This document shows positions 24,001-31,890 of a stretch of 55,012 nucleotides of DNA, in pieces. This DNA comes from GWA1-39-11 sp964360265. Lineage in GTDB: Bacteria; Patescibacteriota; Microgenomatia; Levybacterales; GWA1-39-11. Within the stretch, counting starts at the first letter, position 1; each line of letters begins with the position of its first letter. The stretch spans positions 1 through 55,012 of the forward strand of contig CAYHUY010000003.1 in assembly GCA_964360265.1 (NCBI GenBank), given 5' to 3'. The notes under the pieces were generated by a model. That model was not told the origin of the DNA, did no database searches, and saw only the letters and a program-made list of their open reading frames with translations. Both the position numbers and the translations under genes were made by a program.

Positions 24001-25553
24001 TCGCGGGGCGCAAGTTCTGGCGTCTGCCCAATTGTTATACCAAGATATAGGGAGTCATAGTCGCGAAATATAGTTGCCGGCATACTATTCTTACTGCCGA
24101 GTAGTACAGAAAACTCACCGTTTTCGTCTGGAATTATACTTTGCCGTACTTCCTGCCAAAGAAGAGCGGATCCTGAGGCAGTCTCGCCGTTATAGATAGC
24201 AAATCTTAAATCAGCTTCGCTTGTGATTGGTTTATCATTATTGTCAATAAGCGTTCCATGAAATGAAAGTATTCTTGATACGGCTGTGGGTAAGGCGGAT
24301 GCTATTTGTTTACGTGCTTCAGGGAAAAGACCCGAATAAACAACGAAACCTAAAGCTGAAGCATAAATCACAAGGATGGTAAAATGAAAATAGTGCACGA
24401 TTGAATAACTATGATATCTTTTGTACCATTTTGGTCTTGTATACTTAGCATGATGTATTATTTTTTTTTGCCAGGAAAGGCCAACTAAGGAAATTTCATT
24501 GGGGGCATACATTGCCTTTGGAATATTAGACACGGGAGCAAAGAGGCTCTGGTTCAGTTTTGATGCATTTTGGCGCAGCCGTCCATACGGTACCCGGCGG
24601 AGACGACTATTATTAATTGAACGGGCGATATAAGAGGCGATCGAATCTTCAAGACTAAAATATGGCACTAGCAGTTTCTGTAGTAGTCTGATAGGAGGAA
24701 TCCGGGAGTGCCTTGAGTCTTGGATCTTACTTGCTCGGTCTTGGATTTGTTTAAAATCCCCAAGACTTAATCCCTTTTTTAAAACTGCCTGCCCACCAAT
24801 GCTAGACGTTTGCAGGCGGGGAAATTGGTCCGCCAGCCGGCGAATGAAAATTGGAAATTGTTCCAGGTGGCCTTGTGCCTGCGCAAACCGCAGATATTTT
24901 CTTATTGAGGATAATTTTCTATTAATGCTTCTAGGAGAAAGGTTAAGAATTGATATAAGGCTTTCTTTATAGTTATCAATAGCCACATTAGTAATTAGTT
25001 TGATATAGTCTTTTACGTTTACTCCCGCAGGTTGATCCGCCAGCTGGCGGATTCGGCTTTCTTTAATCCAGGAAGTAAATGCTCTTATGTCTGCAAGATA
25101 ATTTTTGATTGTAGATTTTGATCCACCATAAATATACAAATAGTCCTTAAACTCTTTTAAAAACCAGGGGTCAAAATCCTTATTGGAGATTTCCGACTCG
25201 CGATTGATGATTTCAAAAGGATTTTGAGAAATAAGTCCTTCTCCGGCTATAAATTCGGCGAATTTACGAAGCGTAGAGAGGTAGCGCTCAAATGAACGAG
25301 CGGGAGAAGGATTAACGATTGACGACCTGCCTGCCGGCGAGGCAGGTTCATGATTAACAATTTGGCCGCCTTGGGTTTTTGTGAAAAGGGTTACAACCTC
25401 TGCTGTTAAATCAGATGGCTGAAATGTTGTTGAAAAAGAGAATTCAAACCAAGAGAGGAAGCGGCGCAAATCAGAAACATAATTCTTAGCGGTCAAGGAT
25501 GATACCTTCCCGCGTATTAGGAGATAATTTCTAAATAATTCCAGCAATGGCAT
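21042..25553 (-). CDS. 1503-aa surface stalk protein with integrase-SAM-like N-terminal domains
   Basis: Residues about 3-97 and 127-232 resemble the SAM-like core-binding domain of phage integrases (FRNYLLIRGKVSSLTAKNYV; FKDYLYIYGGSKSTIKNYL). No catalytic Arg-His-Tyr domain follows. One helix at about 386-406 (FTILVIYASALGFVVYSGL) is the only membrane span. The other 1100 residues are beta-rich, tail-fibre-like repeats (GTLSIGG, NNSTMDLLIG). ADIAEWYE lies near 898. At about 950-1057 is a domain (ISGR-type core, DPITSSSIPGVGMKAT, GKIIVYID) also found in the ATPase c-like protein. TATAAT lies four bases from the ATG. Several palindromic and heptad repeats lie in frame. Confidence 0.75.
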   Translation of the reverse strand: MPLLELFRNYLLIRGKVSSLTAKNYVSDLRRFLSWFEFSFSTTFQPSDLTAEVVTLFTKTQGGQIVNHEPASPAGRSSIVNPSPARSFERYLSTLRKFAEFIAGEGLISQNPFEIINRESEISNKDFDPWFLKEFKDYLYIYGGSKSTIKNYLADIRAFTSWIKESRIRQLADQPAGVNVKDYIKLITNVAIDNYKESLISILNLSPRSINRKLSSIRKYLRFAQAQGHLEQFPIFIRRLADQFPRLQTSSIGGQAVLKKGLSLGDFKQIQDRASKIQDSRHSRIPPIRLLQKLLVPYFSLEDSIASYIARSINNSRLRRVPYGRLRQNASKLNQSLFAPVSNIPKAMYAPNEISLVGLSWQKKIIHHAKYTRPKWYKRYHSYSIVHYFHFTILVIYASALGFVVYSGLFPEARKQIASALPTAVSRILSFHGTLIDNNDKPITSEADLRFAIYNGETASGSALLWQEVRQSIIPDENGEFSVLLGSKNSMPATIFRDYDSLYLGITIGQTPELAPREKLPSVSYAKNSETLQGMLPITDSPKGKNVILALDSSGNLTFAGSANPTFAATGGRFKISGKTLVLATEDSSDGDINIIPDGIGRINIEKPLVNTSATGNLAPGSVEINDKMSVLATESAVAAFVINNDTTGGDIFTASSSGTNRFVIANDGDISFAAGALLDTISTGTLSIGGTLATTLSLGRLGQEIILPAFTEKNGVLYGSNGTGILSQAITSAPSLCLLSGDRNPLWGTCDLAWGQGSGTLFSNNSTMDLLIGSRATASAEFAITGVGNGNPMVSIFATINSNGLSLNASTATIQSLNNNTLTIGGTSTGNIILSALGGSGKVGIGVSVPGQELEVNGDIRLDANEPATTNGLCHSGANSDGTFADRDIVACSGAPADIAEWYETTAGAQEAEILVATNNKITYMAQKTNPESGELAGKVESQIAILTESTEPYQNNIIGIVSSSPYQTFGRDIYDYAKNPRAVALSGRVHLKVSVENGPIQIGDPITSSSIPGVGMKATRSGKIAGFALADYNANGIGKIIVYIDSSTYHKSIAGELESLTLGVINAGNVFASSLNVATDSVTIAGQSLSDYIASTVAIILNTEYSILNTGESIVSPLASIDQIRTNIISPLADGSNIAIDLANSKLEIKNSSASDSAVVASIDNTGNARFAGDLEARRATFSGILSSNGASISGELATDNLSANQATISGTLYADRIQANSIDGLEAKIASIAAGSISSNTYNVSSLGGEFDFLDIKNLSADFATIRSGLIAFGPATFNQITALDSMSVGTTLLIGPNSINTLSETLEIQPLKQGSISFMAGYVRIETDGTLKVLNSAEFASNVSIRGTLSANIISPLPNQNLIIKSGTATSAADGIYDDTLVDVRGALVASGSGTFNKLNLSLARQALAISDIEAVASGSAGAAIVKQYRGEITIKNQNVTENSLIYITPVGNTNGRVLYLLRQTAEDPLQAGAEGSFTVGINIPSTTTDIKFNWIIVN
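22218..22252. repeat. 7-bp tandem repeat, five copies, in the stalk gene
   Basis: AGTATTG twice, AGTATTC twice, AGTATAA; in frame, encoding ILNTEYSILNTGES. Confidence 0.85.
24787..25052. repeat. Palindromic repeats in the stalk gene
   Basis: ATCCGCCAGCTGGCGGAT (25035-25052) is a perfect palindrome encoding part of RQLADQPAG. A related pair of arms lies around 24787-24822. Both are in frame. Confidence 0.7.
25326..25346. repeat. Palindromic repeat in the stalk gene N-terminus
   Basis: CCTGCCTGCCGGCGAGGCAGG, close to the elements at 3244 and 41245; it encodes EPASPAGRSS within the first SAM-like domain. Confidence 0.8.
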
Positions 25554-25557
25554 GGCG

Positions 25558-25582
25558 ATTATAATTTACACGGAATCCCGTG
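25558..25582 (-). promoter_or_regulatory. -10 box and overlapping palindrome of the stalk gene
   Basis: TATAAT (25558-25563) is followed upstream by the palindrome CACGGAATCCCGTG (25569-25582), which would sit between the -35 and -10 boxes. This is a typical place for a repressor operator. Confidence 0.45.
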
Positions 25583-26259
25583 AAAATTAAGAAAAAATAA
25601 TTTACGGTAGTCCTCAATTTCTATTAGCTTCGGGATTATACTGATTATACGGTTTATACGTGCTTCTTTTAAGAGTAAGCTATTATTTATGATTTTGTCA
25701 ATAACCTAGAGTATTTTGCGTGAACATATATGATGTGTTTTGATGCTGTATAATTTAGCGATTGGTGTAGTGAAATCTAGCCTTGAATGTTATCGCATCG
25801 GCTTTTCATAGATTCTCAAAATAGCATTATCCCATTACGTTAATATATCTAATCAGATACAAATATATCAAATCCTCCAATTTATTCTTTGATGGGTTAC
25901 GATGCCTTTGCGGTTAATTGTTTTTGGCCGAATTTACTCACATCAGTAATTCAAAAATCATGGAATAACTATATGTTATTATTTTTTTACCTCTTCCAAA
26001 ATGTATTTCCCTTTTCATGTCATTATGTCAAATAAGACATTTGAGTGCCAAGTATGCAAGTACGCTATTTTTCCAATAAGTACTTATCTATTTTAGATAT
26101 GTGGTTTATTTGATGATCAATATTAATAATAGCTTAGCCTTAGAAGGTGAGATATTATTTGATTGCCCTTTTTATTTAAAGAAGATCTACAGACATTTAC
26201 TCTGAGACTAAAAATATTATTGTTTTCAATCATTCCTGAGGCGAATTGAGGCAAGTTTG
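25583..26259. other. AT-rich gene-free stretch
   Basis: About 680 bp with no convincing ORF, RNA or repeat. Base composition is more AT-rich than the flanks. It separates the stalk gene promoter from the end of the DUF916-like gene. Confidence 0.5.
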
Positions 26260-27231
26260 TTAATTAGTCTTCCTTACTACTTTTATCCAAATTCCAATAA
26301 GAACAAGGGCAAAGAATGATATTACCGCAATAATATATAAAGGAAGAGCAAGAAAGCTGATTTTAGTCTCAAAGACAGGCCCATCCTGCGCGAGTCTTAC
26401 GTGAGCTGTTGCAGTATATAGACCAAGCAGAAACTTTTCAGGCCAAATAAGAGCGGGTCCATGCAAAGTGCTTATAGATTCTTGATCTGAGGCATTCATA
26501 AAACGATCCGAATTTGCAAGAATATATTGAGGCAAAATGTTGAGTTGACCTGCCTTTCTTCCGAACATATCCTTAATTGTTATATTTCCTTCCGGAACTA
26601 TATAACGTTGACTATTATTACGCACCAGGAGAGTAAAAGGAATGGGCCCGGAAAATACAACTCGCGGAGCCGAAAATTCACGAATCTCACCTGTTATTTT
26701 CCCTTTTTTGCCCACTGAGAGAATCACGTTTGTCCCAATTCCACCCACAATCTGCGATCCAGAAGTTTCATGAATATCCTCAGCCTTTGAGATAAATATT
26801 ACCGAAAAGTAATAATCGGATACAGGATCCCCTCTATTAAGAATAATTTCAAGAGTCAAGTTTTTTGCCTCAAAGGGTTTAAACGTTATATCTTTAATCT
26901 CCCGTTTATCTTCAAGTATCTTTATTTTTTGACGAAAAGTTGGGTCAGGGCCATAAATTTCACCTTCCGAAAGAAGTTCAATCTGACCATTACTGTTCTC
27001 TTTCGGTTTAAAAAAACGAATCATTAAATTTAGATGTAGTTCGTTTTCGCTTTGATTCTCTATGTTTATATTAGAATTAATTATTGCAGGAGGATCAGCG
27101 TTGATCTCGATAACTGTGGGGAAAATCCCAAGGGAAAACTGATCAGAATCTGAGATCTCTTGCGCATATAAATTAGTAGAAGGTAGCAGCAAGTAGCAGG
27201 TGGCAAGGAGCACAGCAAATAATCTTTTCAT
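26260..27231 (-). CDS. DUF916-like secreted membrane-anchored protein
   Basis: 323 aa. Signal peptide (about 1-23, ending LYAQ), Ig-like beta domains (about 30-290) and a C-terminal helix (about 297-317) followed by basic KVVRKTN. The layout and FSLGIFPTVIEINADPPAI resemble the DUF916 proteins that partner WxL surface proteins. A WxL-like gene lies 460 bp upstream. The signal peptide is partly encoded by a degenerate 7-bp repeat. TACTAT lies four bases before the ATG, so this gene has its own leaderless promoter. Confidence 0.72.
   Translation of the reverse strand: MKRLFAVLLATCYLLLPSTNLYAQEISDSDQFSLGIFPTVIEINADPPAIINSNINIENQSENELHLNLMIRFFKPKENSNGQIELLSEGEIYGPDPTFRQKIKILEDKREIKDITFKPFEAKNLTLEIILNRGDPVSDYYFSVIFISKAEDIHETSGSQIVGGIGTNVILSVGKKGKITGEIREFSAPRVVFSGPIPFTLLVRNNSQRYIVPEGNITIKDMFGRKAGQLNILPQYILANSDRFMNASDQESISTLHGPALIWPEKFLLGLYTATAHVRLAQDGPVFETKISFLALPLYIIAVISFFALVLIGIWIKVVRKTN
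27183..27210. repeat. Degenerate 7-bp repeat coding the signal peptide
   Basis: Four heptads (GTAGCAG, CAAGTAG, CAGGTGG, CAAGGAG); on the coding strand they give LLATCYLLLP-like hydrophobic residues. Confidence 0.6.
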
Positions 27232-27596
27232 ATTTATAGTATGTAAGATCGCATATCAAGTATCAAGTGGAAAGTTTTCAAATACAAAATAGATGATACT
27301 TAATACTGTATTTTGTGGCTGTGCGGTAATATTTCACAACTTTTCATAGCTATTTTGATTGAAAATTATTAGAACATATAAAGCTCAATCTCTTATTGTG
27401 GATATCCTTGTTTTAATATGCCCATAAAAAGATAACTATATCAAAATGATCGGTTTAAAAATTCAATAAAAATAGCAATGTCAATATATAAGTGTCAGAA
27501 AATAAACTAACCCATTTACATTGATAAATCGGTACAAAATGGAATCAACAAAATAATTGAAAGATCATGTTGCCATAATGTTCTTGTCAAGAATAA

Positions 27597-27645
27597 AAAT
27601 TATCAATTATTTGATGGCGCATTTAATTGATAATTTCTTTTTTTG
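27597..27645. terminator. Bidirectional Rho-independent terminator
   Basis: AAATTATCAATTA (27597-27609) and its perfect complement (27624-27636) form a 13-bp stem with T-rich flanks on both strands. On the minus strand it ends the WxL-like transcript. The rest of 27232-27690 is AT-rich and empty apart from a short ATCAAGT repeat. Confidence 0.6.
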
Positions 27646-27690
27646 TGGGCAAGATGTTGCTATTTATATATAAGTATTGCGAAAATTGAT

Positions 27691-28443
27691 CTATATCGAC
27701 GGTATTGCGATATATATTATACTATTTTGATAATGTCCCTGAATTTGAGTTGCGGGAATATTTAACTTGTAGGTAATTTGACTTTTCATATAGGAACCTG
27801 TGCCTGAACCACTCATTACAATTTCAGCAGACTCATCATTTTGCCTATTTGCCAACTGTTTATAAAAATTTTCTCCGGCAAAATCCTCACTGCAGCTTTT
27901 GCCGGTAATATTATCACATCTATAACCAAAGCCGTAAGTAAGTGGGCTTTCCCAGATTGAAGCTATTCTCTCCGTGCATGTTCCTGCGTCACACGTTACA
28001 TCCTGGATTTGCGCTGTCTGTGGCGTTTTTGGTACGCTAACTTCTTCTGCTATCACCTTGTATCCTACAGCCGAGCCATTTGAAACTGTGAGTATGCCTG
28101 TTCTCGTAATTGGTTCTCCGGGATTGAGTGTCCCAAAATTTACGGAGAGGTTTGATATTGAAAAAGTAAAAGGCATAATTGAATCTATATACTGAAATCC
28201 GGACCTAACTTTGTAGTTATCAAATTCTGCCATTTCCCCCTTTTCCGTTGGAGTAATTTTGCCTTGATTTATTAACGGTTTTTGTAAAGAGGAATCGATG
28301 CGACTTTCCTGAATTTTATACTCCTGATTTTTCATGGAAGCCGCTTCAGAAATGCTTGTTAGACTAAAAACAAGCACAACAAAAGAAATCAAAATGCCAA
28401 CATGCGGAATGAAGAACAATGAATGGCGAATAATAATCTTCAT
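27691..28443 (-). CDS. WxL-like secreted protein
   Basis: 250 aa. Signal peptide (about 10-35), then a beta-rich domain starting near PFTFSISNLSVNFGTLNPGEPITRTG. Four cysteines sit in CDAGTC and YRCDNITGKSC. The end, GHYQNSIIYIAIPSI, resembles the terminal strand of WxL-type cell-wall-binding domains. The gene lies six bases after the 202-aa membrane protein gene, so they form one unit. It would be a non-covalently bound surface protein; the ligand is unknown. Confidence 0.68.
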   Translation of the reverse strand: MKIIIRHSLFFIPHVGILISFVVLVFSLTSISEAASMKNQEYKIQESRIDSSLQKPLINQGKITPTEKGEMAEFDNYKVRSGFQYIDSIMPFTFSISNLSVNFGTLNPGEPITRTGILTVSNGSAVGYKVIAEEVSVPKTPQTAQIQDVTCDAGTCTERIASIWESPLTYGFGYRCDNITGKSCSEDFAGENFYKQLANRQNDESAEIVMSGSGTGSYMKSQITYKLNIPATQIQGHYQNSIIYIAIPSI

Positions 28444-28449
28444 TTATAT

Positions 28450-29058
28450 TTAGTCTTTCAGGGCTTCTTTTCGAAGTTCATCCGTTTTTTCAAAAATATC
28501 TTCAATTTCATCAATGTCCTCATCTTGACCTCGTTTGCGCAAAGCTTCTGTGTCTTGTAGAATTTGATCCGTTTTTTCTAGGATCGCATCTTCCAATTGC
28601 TCTTTTTTTTGAGACTCGCGTCCTATGAAATAAGCAATGGGTGAAATAAGAACTAAAGATCCAAGCTTGATTAGGTTTGAGACCAAATTTCCTTGTGTTG
28701 CTGATTCAAAAAAAACAACCAAAATTCCCAAAAGTAAAACGAATACGGTTGCGGGATTATATAGAAATATTATTCCAAACAGTAGAAAATAGAGTAGAAA
28801 ATAAAGCTGAGAATCAAGACCTCCTGTTAATAATATTGCAAGCATCACAGCTGTAATTACTGTAAAAACTTCTTTATTTGAGCCCATAAAGAGTTCATCA
28901 TGTTTTTTGTTTCTTCGCATAAGAATTATAAAAATGACAGATATTACTATGATAAAACCTAAAATTGGAGCCATATATGAAGAAAGGGGTGTTGAAGCTA
29001 CAATGAGCACAAAGAGAAAAGAGAAAGAGGTTGTAAGGGATTGTATAAAGAACCTCAT
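28450..29058 (-). CDS. Membrane protein with C-terminal coiled coil, 202 aa
   Basis: About six hydrophobic segments (residues 8-145) are followed by a charged, acidic coiled-coil tail (QLEDAILEKTDQILQDTEALRKR). No family is recognised. It heads an operon with the WxL-like gene, so a role in the envelope is likely. TATACT on the minus strand (29067-29072) lies eight bases before the ATG and is part of a heptad repeat. Confidence 0.65.
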   Translation of the reverse strand: MRFFIQSLTTSFSFLFVLIVASTPLSSYMAPILGFIIVISVIFIILMRRNKKHDELFMGSNKEVFTVITAVMLAILLTGGLDSQLYFLLYFLLFGIIFLYNPATVFVLLLGILVVFFESATQGNLVSNLIKLGSLVLISPIAYFIGRESQKKEQLEDAILEKTDQILQDTEALRKRGQDEDIDEIEDIFEKTDELRKEALKD

Positions 29059-29066
29059 ATGTAATT

Positions 29067-29101
29067 AGTATAAGGTATTTAGTATTAAGTATAAAGTATA
29101 A
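29067..29101. repeat. 7-bp tandem repeat, five copies
   Basis: AGTATAA, GGTATTT, AGTATTA, AGTATAA, AGTATAA. It provides the -10 box of the 202-aa membrane protein. A second, looser heptad run (29130-29155) provides TTGAAC, the -35 of leuS. Confidence 0.8.
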
Positions 29102-29163
29102 AAACTTTAAGCCTTAAATCGTAATTTTTAACTTTTAGTTTTGAACTTTGAACCAATAAGCTA

Positions 29164-29169
29164 TATAAT
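29164..29169 (+). promoter_or_regulatory. -10 box of leuS
   Basis: TATAAT ends seven bases before the ATG at 29177, with TTGAAC about 17 bp upstream. It decides the start against an upstream in-frame TTG at 29141. Confidence 0.6.
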
Positions 29170-29176
29170 CAAGCGT

Positions 29177-31750
29177 ATGAGCAAAAATTCGAATTCAAAT
29201 AAAATTGAGTACGATCCTGGCGCGATTGAACAATATTGGCAGAAGTTTTGGGAGGAGAATGGGACTTTTTCGCCTGATTTAAAAAATGCCAAAAAGCCGT
29301 TCTATAACCTCATGATGTTTCCGTATCCCTCCGCCGAAGGTTTGCACGTTGGAAATTTGTATGCTTTTACCGGCGCCGATGTTTATGGTAGGTATCAGAG
29401 AATGAAAGGTTTCGACGTATTTGAGCCTATCGGACTTGATGGATTCGGGATTCACTCTGAGAACTATGCTATCAAAGTCGGCCGGCATCCTAAAGAGCAA
29501 GCCGCGATTTCGCAAAATAACTTTTACCGCCAGCTTCGCGCAACAGGTAATGGTTATGATTGGACCGCGACTCTTGAGACTTATGATCCGGATTATTATA
29601 GATGGACACAGTGGATATTTATCCAGATGTTCAAAAAGGGTTTGGCATACCGCAAAAAAGCGCAAGTTAACTGGTGTCCGCGTGATTTGACTGTTTTGGC
29701 AGACGAACAGGTAATTGATGGGAAGTGCGAGCGTTGTTCGTCTATTGTTGAAAAGCGTGATCTTGAGCAATGGTTTTTCAAAATTACAGAATATGCTGAT
29801 GCATTGCTTAACGGTTTGAATCAGATTGATTGGCCTGAAAAAATCAAAATCGCCCAACGCCTCTGGATAGGGAGATCCGAGGGAACTCGAATCGAATTCA
29901 AAATTCAAAATTCAAAATCAATAATTGAAGTCTTTACAACAAGAGTGGATACATTGTTTGGCGCAACGTTTTTAGTGCTTGCTCCTGAGCATTCCATTGT
30001 AGCTTCGATTAAAGATAAAAAGGTGCAGAATTATGTTCAATCAGCAAAAAAGAAAACAGACAAGGAGAGGATAGAAAAAAAGGAAAAAACTGGTATATTC
30101 TCCGGCCTATATGTAATAAATCCACTCAATCAGGAAGAGATTCCCGTTTGGATTGCCGATTATGCAGTAATGGGATATGGAGCTGGTGCATTATTTGGAG
30201 ATGCTCACGATGACCGGGACGTTGAATTTGCAAACAAATATAAGATTCCTCTTAAACCAACTCTTGAAACAGGCGATTTGGAAAAAGACAAGAAAATTAA
30301 AAATCTCGAGGAAGTTTTTACCGGTTATGGAACTCTATTTAATTCTGGTCAGTTTTCAGGGTTAAGTTCGGATGAGGCAAAAAAGAAGATCACAACTTGG
30401 CTCGCCGAACAAAAATCTGGAGGGTCGCAGACGACTTATCGCCTCAGGGATTGGTTGATTTCAAGACAGAGGTATTGGGGGCCGCCTATCCCCATCATCT
30501 ACTGTCGTAGCTGCTGGGAGAGTTCAGAGCCCAGAGTTCAGAGCCCAGAGTTAAAGGAGGGAGTTGATTATGCCGTTATAGAGGGGAAAGAGCATATGAT
30601 TTATGCCGTTCCCGAAGAACAACTGCCGGTTTTGCTCCCGGATGTTGAAGATTGGAGACCTGAGGGTTCAGGAGCTTCGCCGCTTGCGAATCACCCGGAA
30701 TTTTACAAGACAAAATGCCCAAACTGTAAGTCACTTGCAAAAAGAGAGACTGATGTTTCTGACACTTTTTTAGACAGTTCATGGTACTACTTAAGATATT
30801 TGAGTGATAATAAAAGAGCAAAAAAAGGCGAAAATGGATCTCCTTTGATCCCTTATGACATAGAAATTGTAAAAAAATGGTGTCCGGCTGCAATTTACAT
30901 TGGCGGAGCAGAGCACTCAGTGCTACACCTTTTGTATGTAAGGTTTATCGCAATGGCGTTGCATGATTTAAATGATCCGAAGCTAAAAAACTTAGCCTTG
31001 CCATTCCAGGAGCCTTTTCCCCGTTTCTTTGCGCACGGATTAATAGTTAAAGACGGGGCCAAGATGAGCAAGAGCCGTGGCAATGTAGTAATTCCGGATG
31101 AATATATTGCGAAGTATGGTGCTGATACACTCAGGATGTACTTAATGTTCTTAGGCCCTTTTGACCACGGCGGAGATTTCAAAGATACGGGCCTTGAAGG
31201 AATGAATAGATTTATTCGACGCGTTTGGAAACTGTTTACTACAAAAGATTTTGGTAAAGACAAAGAAGATTCACTTCGAATGATAAATAAAACCGTAAAA
31301 GAAGTGACAGAAGATATTAAAAGCTTCTCGTATAATACAGCCATAGCCAAGCTCATGGAGTTTTATAACTTTATTTCAAGGGGCTCGAATTCATGGTCCC
31401 GTGATACCGTGCTTGTTTACCTTAAACTTTTTGCTCCCTTTGCGCCTCACTTCACTGAAGAACTCTGGCAATCCCTTCACGCTCAGGGTCGGACCCTAGG
31501 CGCAAATGTTTCTATACACTTCGAGCCGTGGCCGCGATATGATGAAAAATACTTAATTCAAAAGCAGGCTACTATTGTTGTTCAAGTTAACGGGAAGAGA
31601 AGGGGACAAATCACGATCGATAGTTCGAATGTAGATAAAAAAGAGGAAGTCGAAACTCTGGCGCGAAAAGAAGTCGAAAAATACCTTGAAGGGCAAGTAA
31701 TTCGCAAGGTAATTTACGTGCCAAGTAAAATTATCAACTTTGTAATTTAG
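29177..31750 (+). CDS. leuS: Leucyl-tRNA synthetase
   Basis: 857 aa class I synthetase that charges tRNA-Leu. The HIGH-type motif is HVGN in FPYPSAEGLHVGN near residue 45, and KMSKSRGN is near 630. The editing domain lies between, with TTRVDTLFGATF and GDAHDDRD, followed by the catalytic return DWLISRQRYWG. Cys pairs (CPRD..CERC, CRSC..CPNC) suggest zinc sites. Two heptad arrays are in frame: FKIQNSKS at 29895 in the editing domain and SEPRVQSPELKEG at 30521. They add residues absent from usual LeuS. The start is set by the -10 box seven bases upstream. Confidence 0.95.
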   Translation: MSKNSNSNKIEYDPGAIEQYWQKFWEENGTFSPDLKNAKKPFYNLMMFPYPSAEGLHVGNLYAFTGADVYGRYQRMKGFDVFEPIGLDGFGIHSENYAIKVGRHPKEQAAISQNNFYRQLRATGNGYDWTATLETYDPDYYRWTQWIFIQMFKKGLAYRKKAQVNWCPRDLTVLADEQVIDGKCERCSSIVEKRDLEQWFFKITEYADALLNGLNQIDWPEKIKIAQRLWIGRSEGTRIEFKIQNSKSIIEVFTTRVDTLFGATFLVLAPEHSIVASIKDKKVQNYVQSAKKKTDKERIEKKEKTGIFSGLYVINPLNQEEIPVWIADYAVMGYGAGALFGDAHDDRDVEFANKYKIPLKPTLETGDLEKDKKIKNLEEVFTGYGTLFNSGQFSGLSSDEAKKKITTWLAEQKSGGSQTTYRLRDWLISRQRYWGPPIPIIYCRSCWESSEPRVQSPELKEGVDYAVIEGKEHMIYAVPEEQLPVLLPDVEDWRPEGSGASPLANHPEFYKTKCPNCKSLAKRETDVSDTFLDSSWYYLRYLSDNKRAKKGENGSPLIPYDIEIVKKWCPAAIYIGGAEHSVLHLLYVRFIAMALHDLNDPKLKNLALPFQEPFPRFFAHGLIVKDGAKMSKSRGNVVIPDEYIAKYGADTLRMYLMFLGPFDHGGDFKDTGLEGMNRFIRRVWKLFTTKDFGKDKEDSLRMINKTVKEVTEDIKSFSYNTAIAKLMEFYNFISRGSNSWSRDTVLVYLKLFAPFAPHFTEELWQSLHAQGRTLGANVSIHFEPWPRYDEKYLIQKQATIVVQVNGKRRGQITIDSSNVDKKEEVETLARKEVEKYLEGQVIRKVIYVPSKIINFVI
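29895..29920. repeat. 7-bp tandem repeat inside leuS (editing domain)
   Basis: AATTCAA three times plus a partial copy, in frame. Confidence 0.8.
30521..30555. repeat. 7-bp tandem repeat inside leuS, five copies
   Basis: AGTTCAG, AGCCCAG, AGTTCAG, AGCCCAG, AGTTAAA, an alternating heptad array in frame. Confidence 0.85.
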
Positions 31751-31754
31751 GTAC

Positions 31755-31798
31755 GTCCCCCGCCTTCGCTAAAGCTATGTCGGGCAAGCCGGCAGGAT
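31755..31798. repeat. Degenerate GC repeat after leuS
   Basis: CCCCGCC..GGGCAAGCCGGCAGG resembles the palindromic elements elsewhere and lies just past the leuS stop. Confidence 0.4.
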
Positions 31799-31876
31799 TA
31801 TAAATTTTGTGATTTAAGCCCAATCAATTCAATAATTTAGCCGATCGTCCAACTTATTGATGTTTGATCTATAGTG

Positions 31877-31882
31877 TATAAT
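31877..31882 (+). promoter_or_regulatory. -10 box of the sigma-region-4-like gene
   Basis: TATAAT, eight bases before the ATG at 31891; TTATTG lies 17 bp upstream. Confidence 0.55.
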
Positions 31883-31890
31883 TAACCGCT

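Noticed and set aside
21042..25553. Active tyrosine recombinase
   Set aside because: Only the SAM-like N-terminal domains occur; the catalytic Arg, His-x-x-Arg and Tyr motifs are missing.
26025..26096. 23-codon ORF with a CxxC motif in the AT-rich gap
   Set aside because: Too short, with no promoter or SD and no second cysteine pair.
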